Assembly (NCBI GenBank): GCA_026260175.1
Contig: JAKCWW010000653.1
Span: 1-64,000 of the forward strand
Direction: 5' to 3'
Length of the DNA: 64,000 bases
Source of the DNA: Reticulitermes lucifugus
Lineage: Eukaryota > Arthropoda > Insecta > Blattodea > Rhinotermitidae
The notes beneath the pieces are model-generated. The model was given only the letters and a program-made list of their open reading frames with translations, was not told the DNA's origin and ran no database searches. Shown piece by piece: positions 1 through 11,925 of this stretch. Within the stretch, counting starts at the first letter, position 1; the number at the start of each line of letters is the position of its first letter. The position numbers and the translations under genes are program-made.

Positions 1-62
1 ACCTCGACGAAACGAGGAGGCCCAGGCCCATATAGGGCTGTCGAGCCATAGGAAAAAAAAAT
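1..62 (+). mobile_element. SINE1 3' end, cut by window start
   Basis: This is the last part of the tRNA-derived SINE called SINE1 here. The 'ggcccaggccc...gggctgtcgagcca' stretch followed by an A-run matches the 3' ends of the copies ending near 52159 and 64000. The tRNA-like head lies outside the window, so length and target duplication cannot be judged. Confidence 0.85.
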
Positions 63-437
63 GCTGAATTACAATGCTTGAATATAGACTCAAGGCAAAT
101 TGTATTAGCGGCGAGAAGTGATCAGTAAAGTCTTACAAATAAAATAATGAATTTATAAATTAAAAACTAAATAAAGTGTGTTTCTACCTCCCTTAAAATT
201 TGTGCCAATCTGAAAATGACTTCCTTCTGCGCAATTTCGAGCTGCAGTTTTTAAGAGGAATATTAGACACAATGCTGTTTTATGCAGTAGTATTATATGC
301 AAAAATATCCTTCTACATAGTTATACCTAAAAAATTATTTTCCTTCTCATATTCCCGATTAAATTTTTATATGCCTGTCTTACTTCTTCTATCTGTTCTA
401 CACGCCCCGTCAATCCAATTCTAGATACTTTTATCAC
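63..437. other. unassigned AT-rich DNA
   Basis: I see no repeat, RNA gene or coding signal here. The short open frames carry no recognisable domain. Confidence 0.6.
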
Positions 438-660
438 TACAGGTAGGACCCGTTTTACGACAGGGTTAGGTTCCAGCAAAACAGGGTCGTAAAATAAAAA
501 GTCGTAAAACGAGACCAAAATATAATATAATTGAATGAGATAGGTTCCAAAATTCCTAAAATTTTTCCAAGTATGTAATAATATTTAAGGTAATATTTTG
601 AAACAGTCTTTAATGTGAAAAGTCGTAAAATAGAACGTCGTAAAACGGGACCTACCTGTA
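438..660. mobile_element. pogo/Tigger-like MITE, 219 bp, with TA target duplication
   Basis: Terminal inverted repeats of 22 bp (440-461 and 637-658) match at 21 of 22 positions, begin CAGGTAGG and contain CCCGTTTTACGAC. They are flanked directly by TA on both sides (438-439, 659-660). The unit GTCGTAAAA recurs inside both ends (about 484, 500, 622 and 637). A CAG start, a TA duplication and repeated GTTTTACGAC-type units near the ends are traits of pogo/Tigger elements of the Tc1/mariner group. There is no room for a transposase, so it is a non-autonomous copy. The superfamily call is an inference from the ends; the inverted repeats are directly visible. Confidence 0.75.
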
Positions 661-3114
661 ATAATATCTGGTGAAGAGAGGAGCATTTGGTCCTTCTCAT
701 TGCACAGATTTTTTCTCCTCTTATTACTTGCTACTATAAGCAATAGTGGAATGAAGTTCTTGAGAATTATATTTTCGGGCAATGTGTCATTCAGCAAAGT
801 TCTGTGTAAAGTAATGACTCGAATATCGAGGCAGGAAAGATCACGCAGAAGGCAGGCAGACTTTTCCAATCCATTTCGCTTATTTCTATGTTCCACTGCT
901 GCAGCCCTCTGGAGATTTCATCAGAATCACAACGAAATGAGAGTGGAAGAGCTCATGACAGAGACAAAGATGAAGAAGTTAAGAATTATGTGAAGGCAAA
1001 GTTAGAGAGGAGAAGAGTGTAGGATGAAGAAGAAACAGAGAAATCAAAGAAAGGAAAAAGACAAAAAATTGTCCCGCTTCGAGGACTTTCCTCATTAAAA
1101 TGTGATCGAATAATTTCCTTCCAAGTGTACGATAGACCGCCATCTTCTCACCCCACTCACAACGTGAAGGCGACTGTCTCGTGATGATGCCACTTTACTT
1201 GCCGCTGCTGTGAGAAATGAACATTTCCAGAAACTACAAAAAGACTCTCTTCTTGTGTTCCTCAAACTAAACTTCCAAGTTTCACAGATATATAAATGTG
1301 TAATTTCATGTGTGATACGAAGAACTTTTGGTTTCTCAGATAATTTGTATCAATGATCTGACTCCCACTACAAAATGAAAAATTACTGCATGATTACAGA
1401 AACACGTTTTAGTTAGACCCTTACTGTTTTTAATCTTTGGAATGTGAACGATCTCCAAACACAGATTTGTAACTCTCTATGCCATCCGGTAATATTTTGG
1501 CCTCACAGTACTTACCATGCCACTTTTATTTTTACGGTAATTAGAGTACTCAGGCCTATATAAATTAGCAAGTTACTATCAATCCCATCATGTCTCAGTA
1601 AGGTCCCACCATCGTTAAAACTCTCCCAAACACACTTACGTAACGAAAGTCTAAATTTATATTTAAAATTCTAAATATCCCTGGGCTCAATGAATTACAT
1701 TTTGAGTGGTCAGATTTATCGGCTAAGTAACGTATAACAAAAACTCGGAGTGTAAAACAGTAGGCATATTTGAAAGACAACGATAACAATTAAATTCTCA
1801 CTATTTTTAAGAAAGTGGTCGTGTGGTTTCCCATTGCTCACATTAGGTTTTTCTTTATTTTCCTCTCTTCACTATTTTATCAAGGTAGATACCAGAGGGT
1901 AATGAACGTCTGTAATAAGTCCATTTGGAATGTATCTTTTAAATAATCGAAGTGTCTACTGAGCTGCAGTTAAACCTTTTTTTTAGAATAAACTGAAAGT
2001 ATGATAGTTTGTAAATAAATTCACGCAATATGCATATAATAAATATCGCGTTAATGAAATGATGATGAAGAGAAAAAATAATTTATGACAATTAGTACAA
2101 AATACGACACTACACGTTGCCACTTTTGGACCCGAAGTAAACAAGCTCGAATTTATCATGCCTAAATTAAAATTAAATATTTGGTCATGCAAAATGATAT
2201 CTATATTTAAAGGTGTTAATTCATTTAGGTTGATACCAGTGTCATAAGTATAGAATTTGACGTATTCCAGGTCTCGAAAAGCATCAAGAACGTCAAACCT
2301 AGGTAAGGAAGAAAAAGGTAAAACATAAGGAAAGAGTTTCCAATCGTCATAAGAACTAAGTAAACTATGGTTCTATATAACGTAACTAAACCTTCCGTCT
2401 TATTACATCAAGCTTGCAAGGTATAACCCAGAACATGCTGGTACCTCTGGAGTCGCCGAAGGCCTCATTCACAGCGAAAGCCACAATTTTCCGCAAAGTT
2501 GACGCTAATGCTTCAACTCCCCTTACCCCACTCCCACATTTCTGGTCTCCGCCATCACAAGTTTGACCTCTTTCTTGCTTTCATCCCCCTCCTTTAGATG
2601 AAGGAGAAGAAAAAATCTCTATATCCTCTCAGAGAACGAAATTTTTCTACACCCCCTCCCTTTCTTCACAATCTTTTCTGCCATGGTATCGTCGTCGACG
2701 AGTTGCATTTCTTCAGAGTCTCAACCCCCTTCCACACAGCCCGCTTGCCACCCTCTAGTTCTAAAGAGCTGAATTCTTTCCGGTCTTGATCTAACTTATA
2801 GCTTTCTTTTTCCTTGCACATCCATAACTTTCCTGAAAAGCAGAAAGGGACCGGGAGTTACTCTGATCTTAAGACAACGTGACAAGGGCAGTGTTCTGCT
2901 ACGGCTGCAAATTCTCAGCTATAGGTGCAAACCTCCCTTGTCCCTTCTTGATAAAGTACATGTTGGTTGACAAGAGTCATAATGTAATTACACATAACGC
3001 ACAGCTTCTTGTCACAGTGACACAATATGCTGCATTTAAACAATATCTTCTCTTGATTTCAGGCTTCCGCCGCGATGTTGATGAAATCTGTGGCTTTTCC
3101 TACTTAGAATCTTG
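661..3114. other. unassigned intergenic or intronic DNA
   Basis: No gene or known repeat recognised. A pyrimidine-rich, somewhat GC-richer patch lies at about 2500-2800. Open frames are all under 100 codons and overlap on both strands without a preferred frame. Confidence 0.55.
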
Positions 3115-3157
3115 ACCCGTGAAGATGGGACCGATACGTTGTCCCGAAACGTCGGTA
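3115..3157 (+). ncRNA. diverged hammerhead ribozyme-like motif
   Basis: The order fits a minimal hammerhead: ACC (3115-3117), a core read as C-(G)-TGAAGA (3118-3125), an extra T, a perfect 5-bp stem GGGAC/GTCCC (3127-3131 and 3141-3145), GAAA (3146-3149), CGTC, then GGT (3154-3156), which pairs with the ACC. The core has one extra G compared with CTGANGA, so catalysis is doubtful. Such motifs are typical of Penelope-like element termini. The element around it has no clear borders. Confidence 0.5.
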
Positions 3158-5874
3158 AATAATTACCAAACGATGCCGTGTAATTACCCAGAAGACCGCA
3201 GATTTCAATATCTTCTCTTATACGTGTTTTGAAGCGATTTAATGCGTTCCTTAGTCAATTTAAGGCAAAATACGGGCGTTTTATATGCAGAACACTTTTG
3301 TCCCTCCGTGATCTGGCATCCGCTTTTGTCTGTCTTTTCACATATTTTAATTGTACTGTTAAGAAAATTTTACCAGTTACCTTTGTTGTCCTCTGCGGAA
3401 ATCCATAAGTAATATCACAAATTATTAAGAACATAAGATTTTTCAAACAATGAAATATTAACCTAGCAGAAAATCATAATCGAAATTTGAGAGGGCTTAA
3501 GACAGGAGGTTGTACAACATAAATTCAAAAAGAGATGGGGAGAGAACTGTAATATTAAGCCCTTCATTCCTGTTTATATTTTACCTCGAATTCTGTAGAG
3601 ATTCAAACCTTAAACTGAAGCTGATTTAATTTAGAAAAAAGTATATATATCGTAATTCCAAATTTTTATATCACGAATTTTGACATTACATTGACTATAA
3701 AATTAAGCAGAGAAGAATTTGCAATCCTCTTGGTTTTTTCCGGCTATATGAACCCTTTTTTAATTTCAAGGTTTGTAAGTTTCTCCTTTTATAATACTTT
3801 CGTTTTTAATTGCAAGACGCGGGAACCTGAGCCCTGTGATTTACGTATAATGTTTAAGTAATTTATGTCACTGACCGAGGAATGTTACGGAGGCCTATTA
3901 ACTAGAATAAACTTCCTAATTAATTTTCCGTTATTCACCTGATTTTCCAGCAAAGACATTGTAGCAAAATTTTAGGTTCTCACAGTGTTGTTAATGAATA
4001 TTCAAGTGTTCTCTGAAAGGCAGTTCTGTCGATTGGTAAATAGTTAGGATCGCGTCGGAAGCATCAAATCCCTCCGAAAAGTAGTGAAATATTTGCTGCT
4101 CTTTACGGCGTCATATCGCTGGAGACTTGGCTGTAAAGGTAGGGTACCTAGGCCTAATGGCTCCTTATAAAAATCGAGAGAGAAAACTTGTTTCAGATTC
4201 GTTTTCAAGCTTGAAAAGAAATTAAAATTACGTGAAGTATGAAGACACACAGGAAAGAGCACAAACAAAAATTTTCAGATCATATTTCAAGGAGTGAAGT
4301 AGAGTTTCTGAATTAAGGGTACAGTGAAAGCTGGTAGTAAGACGTTCAGGGAGATCAATGAAGAAATGAGTCCTGAAGCTGGAACAGACATAGAATGTAA
4401 GGCTCATCCTTGAACTGAAGATGATGAAGTGACGAGAAGCAAGACATTGTGTCTAGCTCGCACTTTGTAATCGAAAGAACTCCTGCTCAGACCGTGAATA
4501 TTATTCAGTGCCGCGTGGTGTTAAAATTATGAGCTTTAATCTCCTGTAGATTTTTGCTTTGCCAGTAAGTTTATACACATCGAGCAAGAGGAGGACTACT
4601 TTTTTATCTGCAGCAGCGACTCCTCCGGTTTCCGACATGTCGAATCAGCCGGACCATGTCCAGGTTTGCCCGAACGAAGCAGCAGAAAGCAGATCAGAGC
4701 AGAACGTTCCCCCGGAAACCGGAACTGACGACAGCAGCAGAAAACGACTGAGGGAGAGAGAGAATTGTGGGTAGGAGAGACAGGGAGTAGTTTTCAGTGG
4801 ACACAATTTCCGGAGGGAGGAAGACATGCCTATATATATAGACTGTCACCAGAACCCTAAGAAGCAATCTTGGATGACCAATGGCTGTCCGAATTCCGGT
4901 TCGGACGGCGCTAATGTTTTCTACTTTACCCTCGTGGTCATTCTGTTCCCTTTACCCTGCCTCGATCTCTCTATACATTCCAACTGTAACATGCATATGC
5001 AAGACGGTCTGTTCATACGATGGATACAGTGGTGGTTTGTGTAAATGGCACAAAGTAAAATCGTCCCTGCGCGAGCCATAGTCATAAGAGGTAGTGACAT
5101 CATAGTTCCACTCATTCATAAACGCCACCCTAGATGGAGTAAGTTATCAGCTTCTTGCCCCAGCCGCTTTACCCCAGGTACGCACTGAGTAGGAGGCTCC
5201 CTGGGCGCCAGAGGCGGTCTGGACGCTTTGGAGAAGCGAAATTTCGTGCCACCGTGGGAAATGTGATATACAATTAACTATTTAAGTTCCATTGGTAATA
5301 TTTTGTACCACATACTCTAGCGCTATGAAACTCAGCATTTGGCAAACACGATGTTCTTGTATGTTTTGTATGATTCTCAGAGCGAAATGTCCATTCTTTC
5401 TCTAAACAGGTTTAAACGCATGGTTTTTGTAATGCGTAAGGGTATATAATAAACATAATAAATTCTACTTTGCAATGCAATAGAGGGTCTTTCTAGGAAA
5501 GACCCACATTTGAAAGCAGATATGGACTTAGATCTTCATTTAATTTCAAACATGTTTTTCTTGTTCTTATCACCTTATAATTGTTAGGAACAGTGTTTGG
5601 CCCTGGTCTGTGGACAGGCTATAATGTAATTTGGTGTAAAATACAAGTGAAAAGTATGTAGTTTTTTGTCTACTTAATTAACATAAAATTAACAAGAACT
5701 GAAATTGGCTCTTTCTGATGCACGTACCTCAAAATCTAAGATATTAAATGTATCAGCGTGAGACGGAATTATACGTTCCATAATTTCGAATAAATATTGT
5801 TTGTGTGTTTACAATTTTAATGAAGGTGAACACCTAGTTAAGCGTGCTGCCCCTATACTCCTTTGTTTAGAATG
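3158..5874. other. unassigned DNA with small hairpins
   Basis: No gene recognised. A perfect 7-bp hairpin (GTCCGAA/TTCGGAC, 6-nt loop) sits at 4887-4906. A GC-rich patch without homology known to me lies at 5100-5240. The string TGGTAAATAGTTA at 4034-4046 is shared with the palindromic repeat at 41521 and may be a relic of it. Confidence 0.5.
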
Positions 5875-5924
5875 ACTCCCTGAAGATAGCATCTGGGCAT
5901 CTCGGTCCCGAAACATGTAGGAGT
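5875..5924 (+). ncRNA. hammerhead ribozyme-like motif with intact outer stem
   Basis: ACTCC (5875-5879) and GGAGT (5920-5924) are perfectly complementary and enclose CTGAAGA (5880-5886), GAAA (5910-5913), the mini-stem CATG and the TA cleavage position. Core and stem I are intact. The central stem II between CTGAAGA and GAAA is poorly paired, so this copy has probably decayed. Its resemblance to hammerheads of Penelope-like elements is family knowledge; its activity is unknown. Confidence 0.6.
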
Positions 5925-8900
5925 ATTTTACTGAATGTAATTTATTAAGTGCTTATTTTGATTAGCTTATTAATTGATTGTGTAGTCAACGCTTTTCGAC
6001 TTTCATGAAGCCTGGGCCTTCCATAAGTCCATGAAACGTACTGGCACCTACTTTTGGCACATTACTTAAAATTTTTAATAAGGTGGACTTAAAAATGTGT
6101 ATCAGTTTTTCTCTCTCATTGAAATTTCCAAGTGGACACATGTACATAACAACAGAATCTACGCAAATTTCTCAATATTTTTAGTGCAGTTTCTTGAAAT
6201 TCTTTATTATTAGACTTGTGACATGAGTTACTTCCTGAAACTTAACCTGGCGTGCTGTCAGAAGTAGCAAGCCAACTTGCAGCTTTCTGTACTCACAACA
6301 TGGAGATGAGTCCTCTCCATAATTTAATTACCTCGCAAAAACTTTCCGCCAAATTCTCCGAGAGATGCGAGCTGTGTCGGTGCAGAAGAGCTGGTCCGCT
6401 CCCCAAAGGAAAAGGTTGAGTGTGCAGGGTTTTGAAAAACCTCTATTTATAATATAACTATGAGTTTCAGAAAATGAAACATGGATATCAGTGAGACGTT
6501 TGCAATTTGAGCAATATTTGTGATATCCCTATGAATTTTACTATTACATTAATTACGTAAGCAATCCTGTAATTTATTATGTTTGATTTACTTAACAACA
6601 CTAATGTAAATTTTAAGAGTAAAGTGGGGCCATGGAAGTATTTGTGAATTATACTATTAGAAGTATGTGAAAGAAACGGTCATGGCGTAAATGGGAGCAA
6701 TATGCCGGCATTTGGTTGAGGCTGTCAGGGAAACGAGCTAGAACCTAGATAATGACAATCGGTGACAGAGCAGAGATTCGAATGGAACTCCTCTCGAATA
6801 CAAGTCGGAAGCCTTACCGTCAGAGCAAAGTTTCTCATTCATCGGCAAATGGATTCTGATGCTTGGGAATGTATTCTTTCAGTACTTGCGAGGTAAGAAT
6901 ACGTTTACCTTTAAACGTTAACTTAGGCTGATTATTTAAGCCTGTCATAGCTTTTACGCCCTTCAGGGCTCAATGTTAGTTACAGGCTTCACTATCCCTT
7001 TCTCTTCATCTTCCTCTTGTTCCTGTATCTCGCAGCCTTCCTCTTGCTGGGTACAGAATAACAAAGCATTCGCGTGTGTGTGTGTTTGTGTGTGTGTATA
7101 ACAAAGCAGTATATACAGTCACTGCAAGCCACGTTTTAAGCTTATGAAGGATTCATTGAGCTTGGAGCCATGCCGACAATCTACATCACTTGACAGGTAA
7201 ATGCATATTTCAGAGCCGCGCAGCGTATGCGTCTGTACCAACACTTCTCTTTCTGCCCCCAAAGCAGGCAGGCGTGTCTGGTAACAAAGTCCATGTCTTC
7301 CTGTCTTCCTCCACTGTACTGAGTACATAGCCGGTAGATCACTGACTCAACAAAATACAAAGGATATGCCGCTTAACTAATCTTGAAAATTGTATTGATT
7401 TGTGGAGTCTATAATGAAGCTGTCATTATCTCTGAATATAGCGCCGAATATTAGGATCATCAGTAAATAATGACTTGGAAAGAATATCGAAGGGAATGAT
7501 GGTGGTGCATTTTGGGAAATTGTGCCTGTGTTTACTCGGAGTGACTGAGGATACCCTGAGAAACTCATATCACGGTAGCCAGTGTTTGAGTAGGGAGCTG
7601 ATCCGAAGTTTCAAGAATAGAAAGCAGAAATGCGAACCAACAATTCGACCGCTATGTTTGTTAAAATACTGAAAGATATATGTTACATTTTATGAATGAA
7701 AAAGCGGTTGTCGGTTTCTTGTTTTGCTAATCCTCAGCAGCGGTGATTTTCTCTCCCTGGTTTCAGGTTGGATTTGCACTCGAGCATCCTTGGGGGTCTG
7801 ATGTGATTGATCGAGGTTGTGCGAAATAACGAGGTATGGTAGAATGTAGACGAGGTTATCAGTTCATCACTCAAGACCATAAATCTCACGTAGACTAGTC
7901 GGTATGAAAGCACTTTCAGGGCCAACAGGCAAGAGAAAAAATTCTAAATTTTACGACAGGGAGATTAGGTTTACTATATTTTGCTTATGACTGAGGTCAC
8001 ACGGAAAGAGACGTCTCAGTAGGAGACGCTTTTGACTGATATTTAAAAGGACAGGGGTACGAATCTCAGAGAGAAAGTCAACGAAACCGAATCTTTTCAT
8101 AGTTCTACTCAATATCTCAATGCAGATGCTGAGATACTACCTTCAATTAAGACACGACTGCTTCCTTTCGCATTCTTTGTCGGATTCATCATTCACTATC
8201 ATCACATACTTAAGTCGATGTCTGGCCATGACATGGCTCAGGTAACCACCACAGACCCCTCACAGCGGCGGCACGGGTTCAATCTAATGAGTGTGTGTGT
8301 GGGACTGGTGACCGGAATGGTATTGGGACACGTTTTTCTCTGCGTATTTGAATTTTCTCTGTCAGTATCATTCTATGAATGCTGCATACTCTTTCCTTGA
8401 TCCATCACCAACGTTATATAATCTAAAGAGTTAACAAAGTCGTTATACAGAATGGCTCAATATTCTGTTAACCGAAAACATGCCGTCCTGTTAACTGTGA
8501 TATTCAGGTTTAAACCTGTTAACACTGGTTGTGTCAGACGTAATATTGGTACCCTTCGCTGAGCCACTGAGGATCTAATTTAGAAAACGTTTTGTAAACT
8601 AAATAAAAAAGGTAAGAGTAATCAACGCATAGAGCTTTTAATACAAAAACAATATTTCTCTTCATAAAACGCTAAATATCTCGACCGCCTAAGGGCAATT
8701 ATTAAGCACAAATAAATATAAAAGCAGGCAGTCAAATACCTGGAATTGTCATTCTTATGAAATAGATTTTTTCTACAACTTTATCTAATACAATTATACA
8801 ATTTTATAAAAACCAACCTGTAACATCTGAACTGTATAACATAAAAAGTTTTTTTTTGCGCGTAATTGTGTTATCACGACATCATATGTTTTATAGCATT

Positions 8901-11742
8901 AAAGGTTTATCAAAAACTTTTTGTAAGTTTAGTAAGTAATGAAAATATTGACAACGTAGTTATTGTACATTTTAATAAACAGTTAACTGCCTTTTGACCA
9001 CTCTGTTTAATGCACTTAATACACACCTAACGCCGAGTAACCTGAGATACTGACAGTATTCTTAAATACAAAAATCAAATAAATATAAAAAGTAATTAAG
9101 AGTCATGAATTCGAAATGTAATGCAAGAATTGTGAGAAGCATTTAAAGGGGCACTAAAGAATATTTGGAATCAGGGAAATGGAAAAATTGGGCAATGGAA
9201 AAAATTTTATTACTACAATATTAGAATTTACACTAACGATAATATTCCTTAGCGAAACTGTAGACTTGCTTTTCAATTGCTACTGAATTCACCGCTCGAA
9301 TGGGAGAAGAAAGAAATGTGAACAGAATTAAAGACAATTTTTAACTGCGATAAAACTTAGAGTTTTAGACATTCAGCCAACATAGCATGATTTAAGCATG
9401 TTACGGATATTTGCTTGATGCAATGAACCGTATATATGCTGTGCACTCATGAAATAACACAATAATGAAGAGGCGGTCAATCATTAATTCTTACCTTAGT
9501 TCACCACACTACAGTAAGTGTAATAAGAGGCAAACAAGTTCCCGTAGAATTCCTTCACACTCAGCATTTACGTAAGCATTATATGAGAAAGTTTCGTTGC
9601 AGCTGACGTACACCTACTTGGAAATTCCCTATTGTTCAGGTTTCAAATACATTACTGTATACAACTTGCTTCAATAATACTTTACCAAGTAACTAAAAAA
9701 AAAGATCATAAATTTTCTAGATATATGACTGTACGCTGACCTAAATGGGCGACTTAATGAAATTATTTGATGCAGAGAGTATCCACTCCAAAAGCTCTCT
9801 AAATCATGCAGTCATTATGTTGTACTGCAATAGCTTTTAAAAATCTTGGCACCGAGTGACAGGCTGGCAGTAAAGTTTAACATCAGTAAGACAGCCAGTA
9901 ACATACGAGTATGATTAGCGAAACATTTAACACAATGACCAGATTTTTAAAATGAAATTCACAGCAGTATGAATTTTAAGTGCTAGTTCCTTGATTTTAT
10001 TTGTGAATGAATCGCAGCTAAATTCCTGAAGAAAAATGTATGAAGAACAGTAATATGGAAAATCGTTTTTTCAAAAATTTTTACTACAAACCAAAGCAAC
10101 ATGAACATGAATCTGTACTTATGTTTCTTACATAACTCATTCCGCTTCTTTCTTTTGGAAACTCATGACATTCTACAATATGGCATTAAATCAAAGACTT
10201 CTGCCTAGTTGCCTATTATAAGAAAGCTGCATTTCTCTCAAATTTTCAAGAAGACGTTCAAAACCTGCAGTAGGGCCAATATCGTAATGTATTGGTAATG
10301 CAAGTATTTCAGAGGGACTTTTTATTATCATCATTATACATAATTTATCAAACTCAGACCACAGACTAAAGGGGAAAACAACAGCCTAATTAAATAAAAT
10401 TTTATATTTACATGCAGATTTAACACATTTATAGCCAATTAAAAAATCATAATTCTTAATATTTACATTAATAACAATAACGATTTTATTATAGTTATCA
10501 CTATTGAGAAGCCAGACTACAGCGGTCAGAATAGTAACTAAGCTACGAGGTGAAAGATACAGATATGAGTTCGTGTCTCTGCAGGGAAAGAATTTTCTTT
10601 TTCAAAGAGTGTAGAATAACTCTGGGACAAAATCAGGCTCTAATTCAAAGGAAACCGCGACTGTTTCTCGGGGGTTAAAGTGGCCGGAAAGTAAAAGGAA
10701 CATACCTACTTAGAACGGAGGTTAAGTTTGTGTGTGTGTGCGCGCGCTATATTTCGGTCCGTCCACAAGACTTCCTAATATGGCGCTTAATCAGACGAGT
10801 GAAAAATTTAAACTTAGTTTCATTATTGCTGTTTATTTTCCTTAAAGAGTCCAAAACATTGGTAGTGTGTTTTCCAAAAGAAGACCTTAAAATAATTAGA
10901 ACCGTTTCATTTTTCTGGTCACTTTCTTTCACGATTAGCATCAAATTCGCTTCCGTAATTTCGGTGATTTAGCTCATATGAGCCTATGGCTTCTACTTTT
11001 TCGTGGATGTATTTCGCTGGAACCAAACCGTGTTATATGCGATTTCCATATTTTAATCAATATTTTAAACATGATATTCATTGTGATATATTTCAAGTAA
11101 ACTTCTCTTTAATGTGGTCACAGTTACTGCTGATATTTGGAGGCTTTACATAGAATTCACTGGTCTATCCAAATAACAGAGCAAGAGGCAAATCCATACA
11201 GAGGCAGATAACAGAAACTGAGGGATAAAGAGATGAGTTCGCGTCTCATCTACGTGTTTGGAACAGACAGCAGGTGGAAGATTAAAGCAACAAGCTTATA
11301 TGGAATTACAATTGTTATTCTACTTAGACTTTATACAAAGAATTTCTAGTTTTGGTTGATGAACAATGTATGAACAGGAGAGGCATTCTGTTGTTACAAA
11401 GTACGTCTAATGTTTCAAAGTTAGTATATTATATGAAAGCGTTATTCATGAGTTAATTTCCTTGCATGTAATGTTTCTACGCCGTGAAAAAAAAAGTTCT
11501 GTTTACTGACAAGTGAGAAGTAATAAGTCGTTATATCCAGCCTTGTATCAGTGTTTACAAGTCCGTTTCCTTAAGACAAATACAGGTGCTACCTTCTGCT
11601 ACTTGCAATGAGAATATACAAATGTGGCATAACAAAAGTGAAGCAGATCCTGTGTTGTATTAAGGATTTTGTTCCGAAGACACATGGAGGAGTGGGTAAA
11701 AGTCCATACCAATATATTTGAAGCGCATTCGCAATATTGCAA
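5925..11742. other. unassigned AT-rich DNA with two GT microsatellites
   Basis: No gene or dispersed repeat recognised over nearly 6 kb. Simple repeats are (GT)n at 7074-7098 and (TG)n running into CGCGCG at 10729-10746. Short frames occur on both strands with no domain. Confidence 0.5.
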
Positions 11743-11925
11743 AAAGCGACTATTAGCTTCGTTATGTCTCTCTTTCTGTCTGTCTGTCAACATGGAACAA
11801 GTCGACTCCCACTGGAAGGATTTTCATGAAATTTGATATTTGAATATTTTTCGAAAATCTGTCGAGAAAATTGAAGTTTCATTAATATCTAACAAGAGTA
11901 ACGGGTACTTTACTTACAGACCTGT
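11743..11925 (+). repeat. family X dispersed repeat, uninterrupted copy
   Basis: This stretch (AGCGACTATTAGCTTCGTTATGTC..., then CGACTCCCACTGGAA, then GAAATTTGATATT, then CGAAAATCTGTCGAGAA) recurs at 49083-49490 and 58970-59125 in the same orientation with clear but imperfect identity. I do not recognise a named family, a coding frame, a Pol III box or terminal repeats. It matters because it shows the undisturbed sequence that the 49-kb copy had before a fold-back element inserted into it. Confidence 0.65.
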
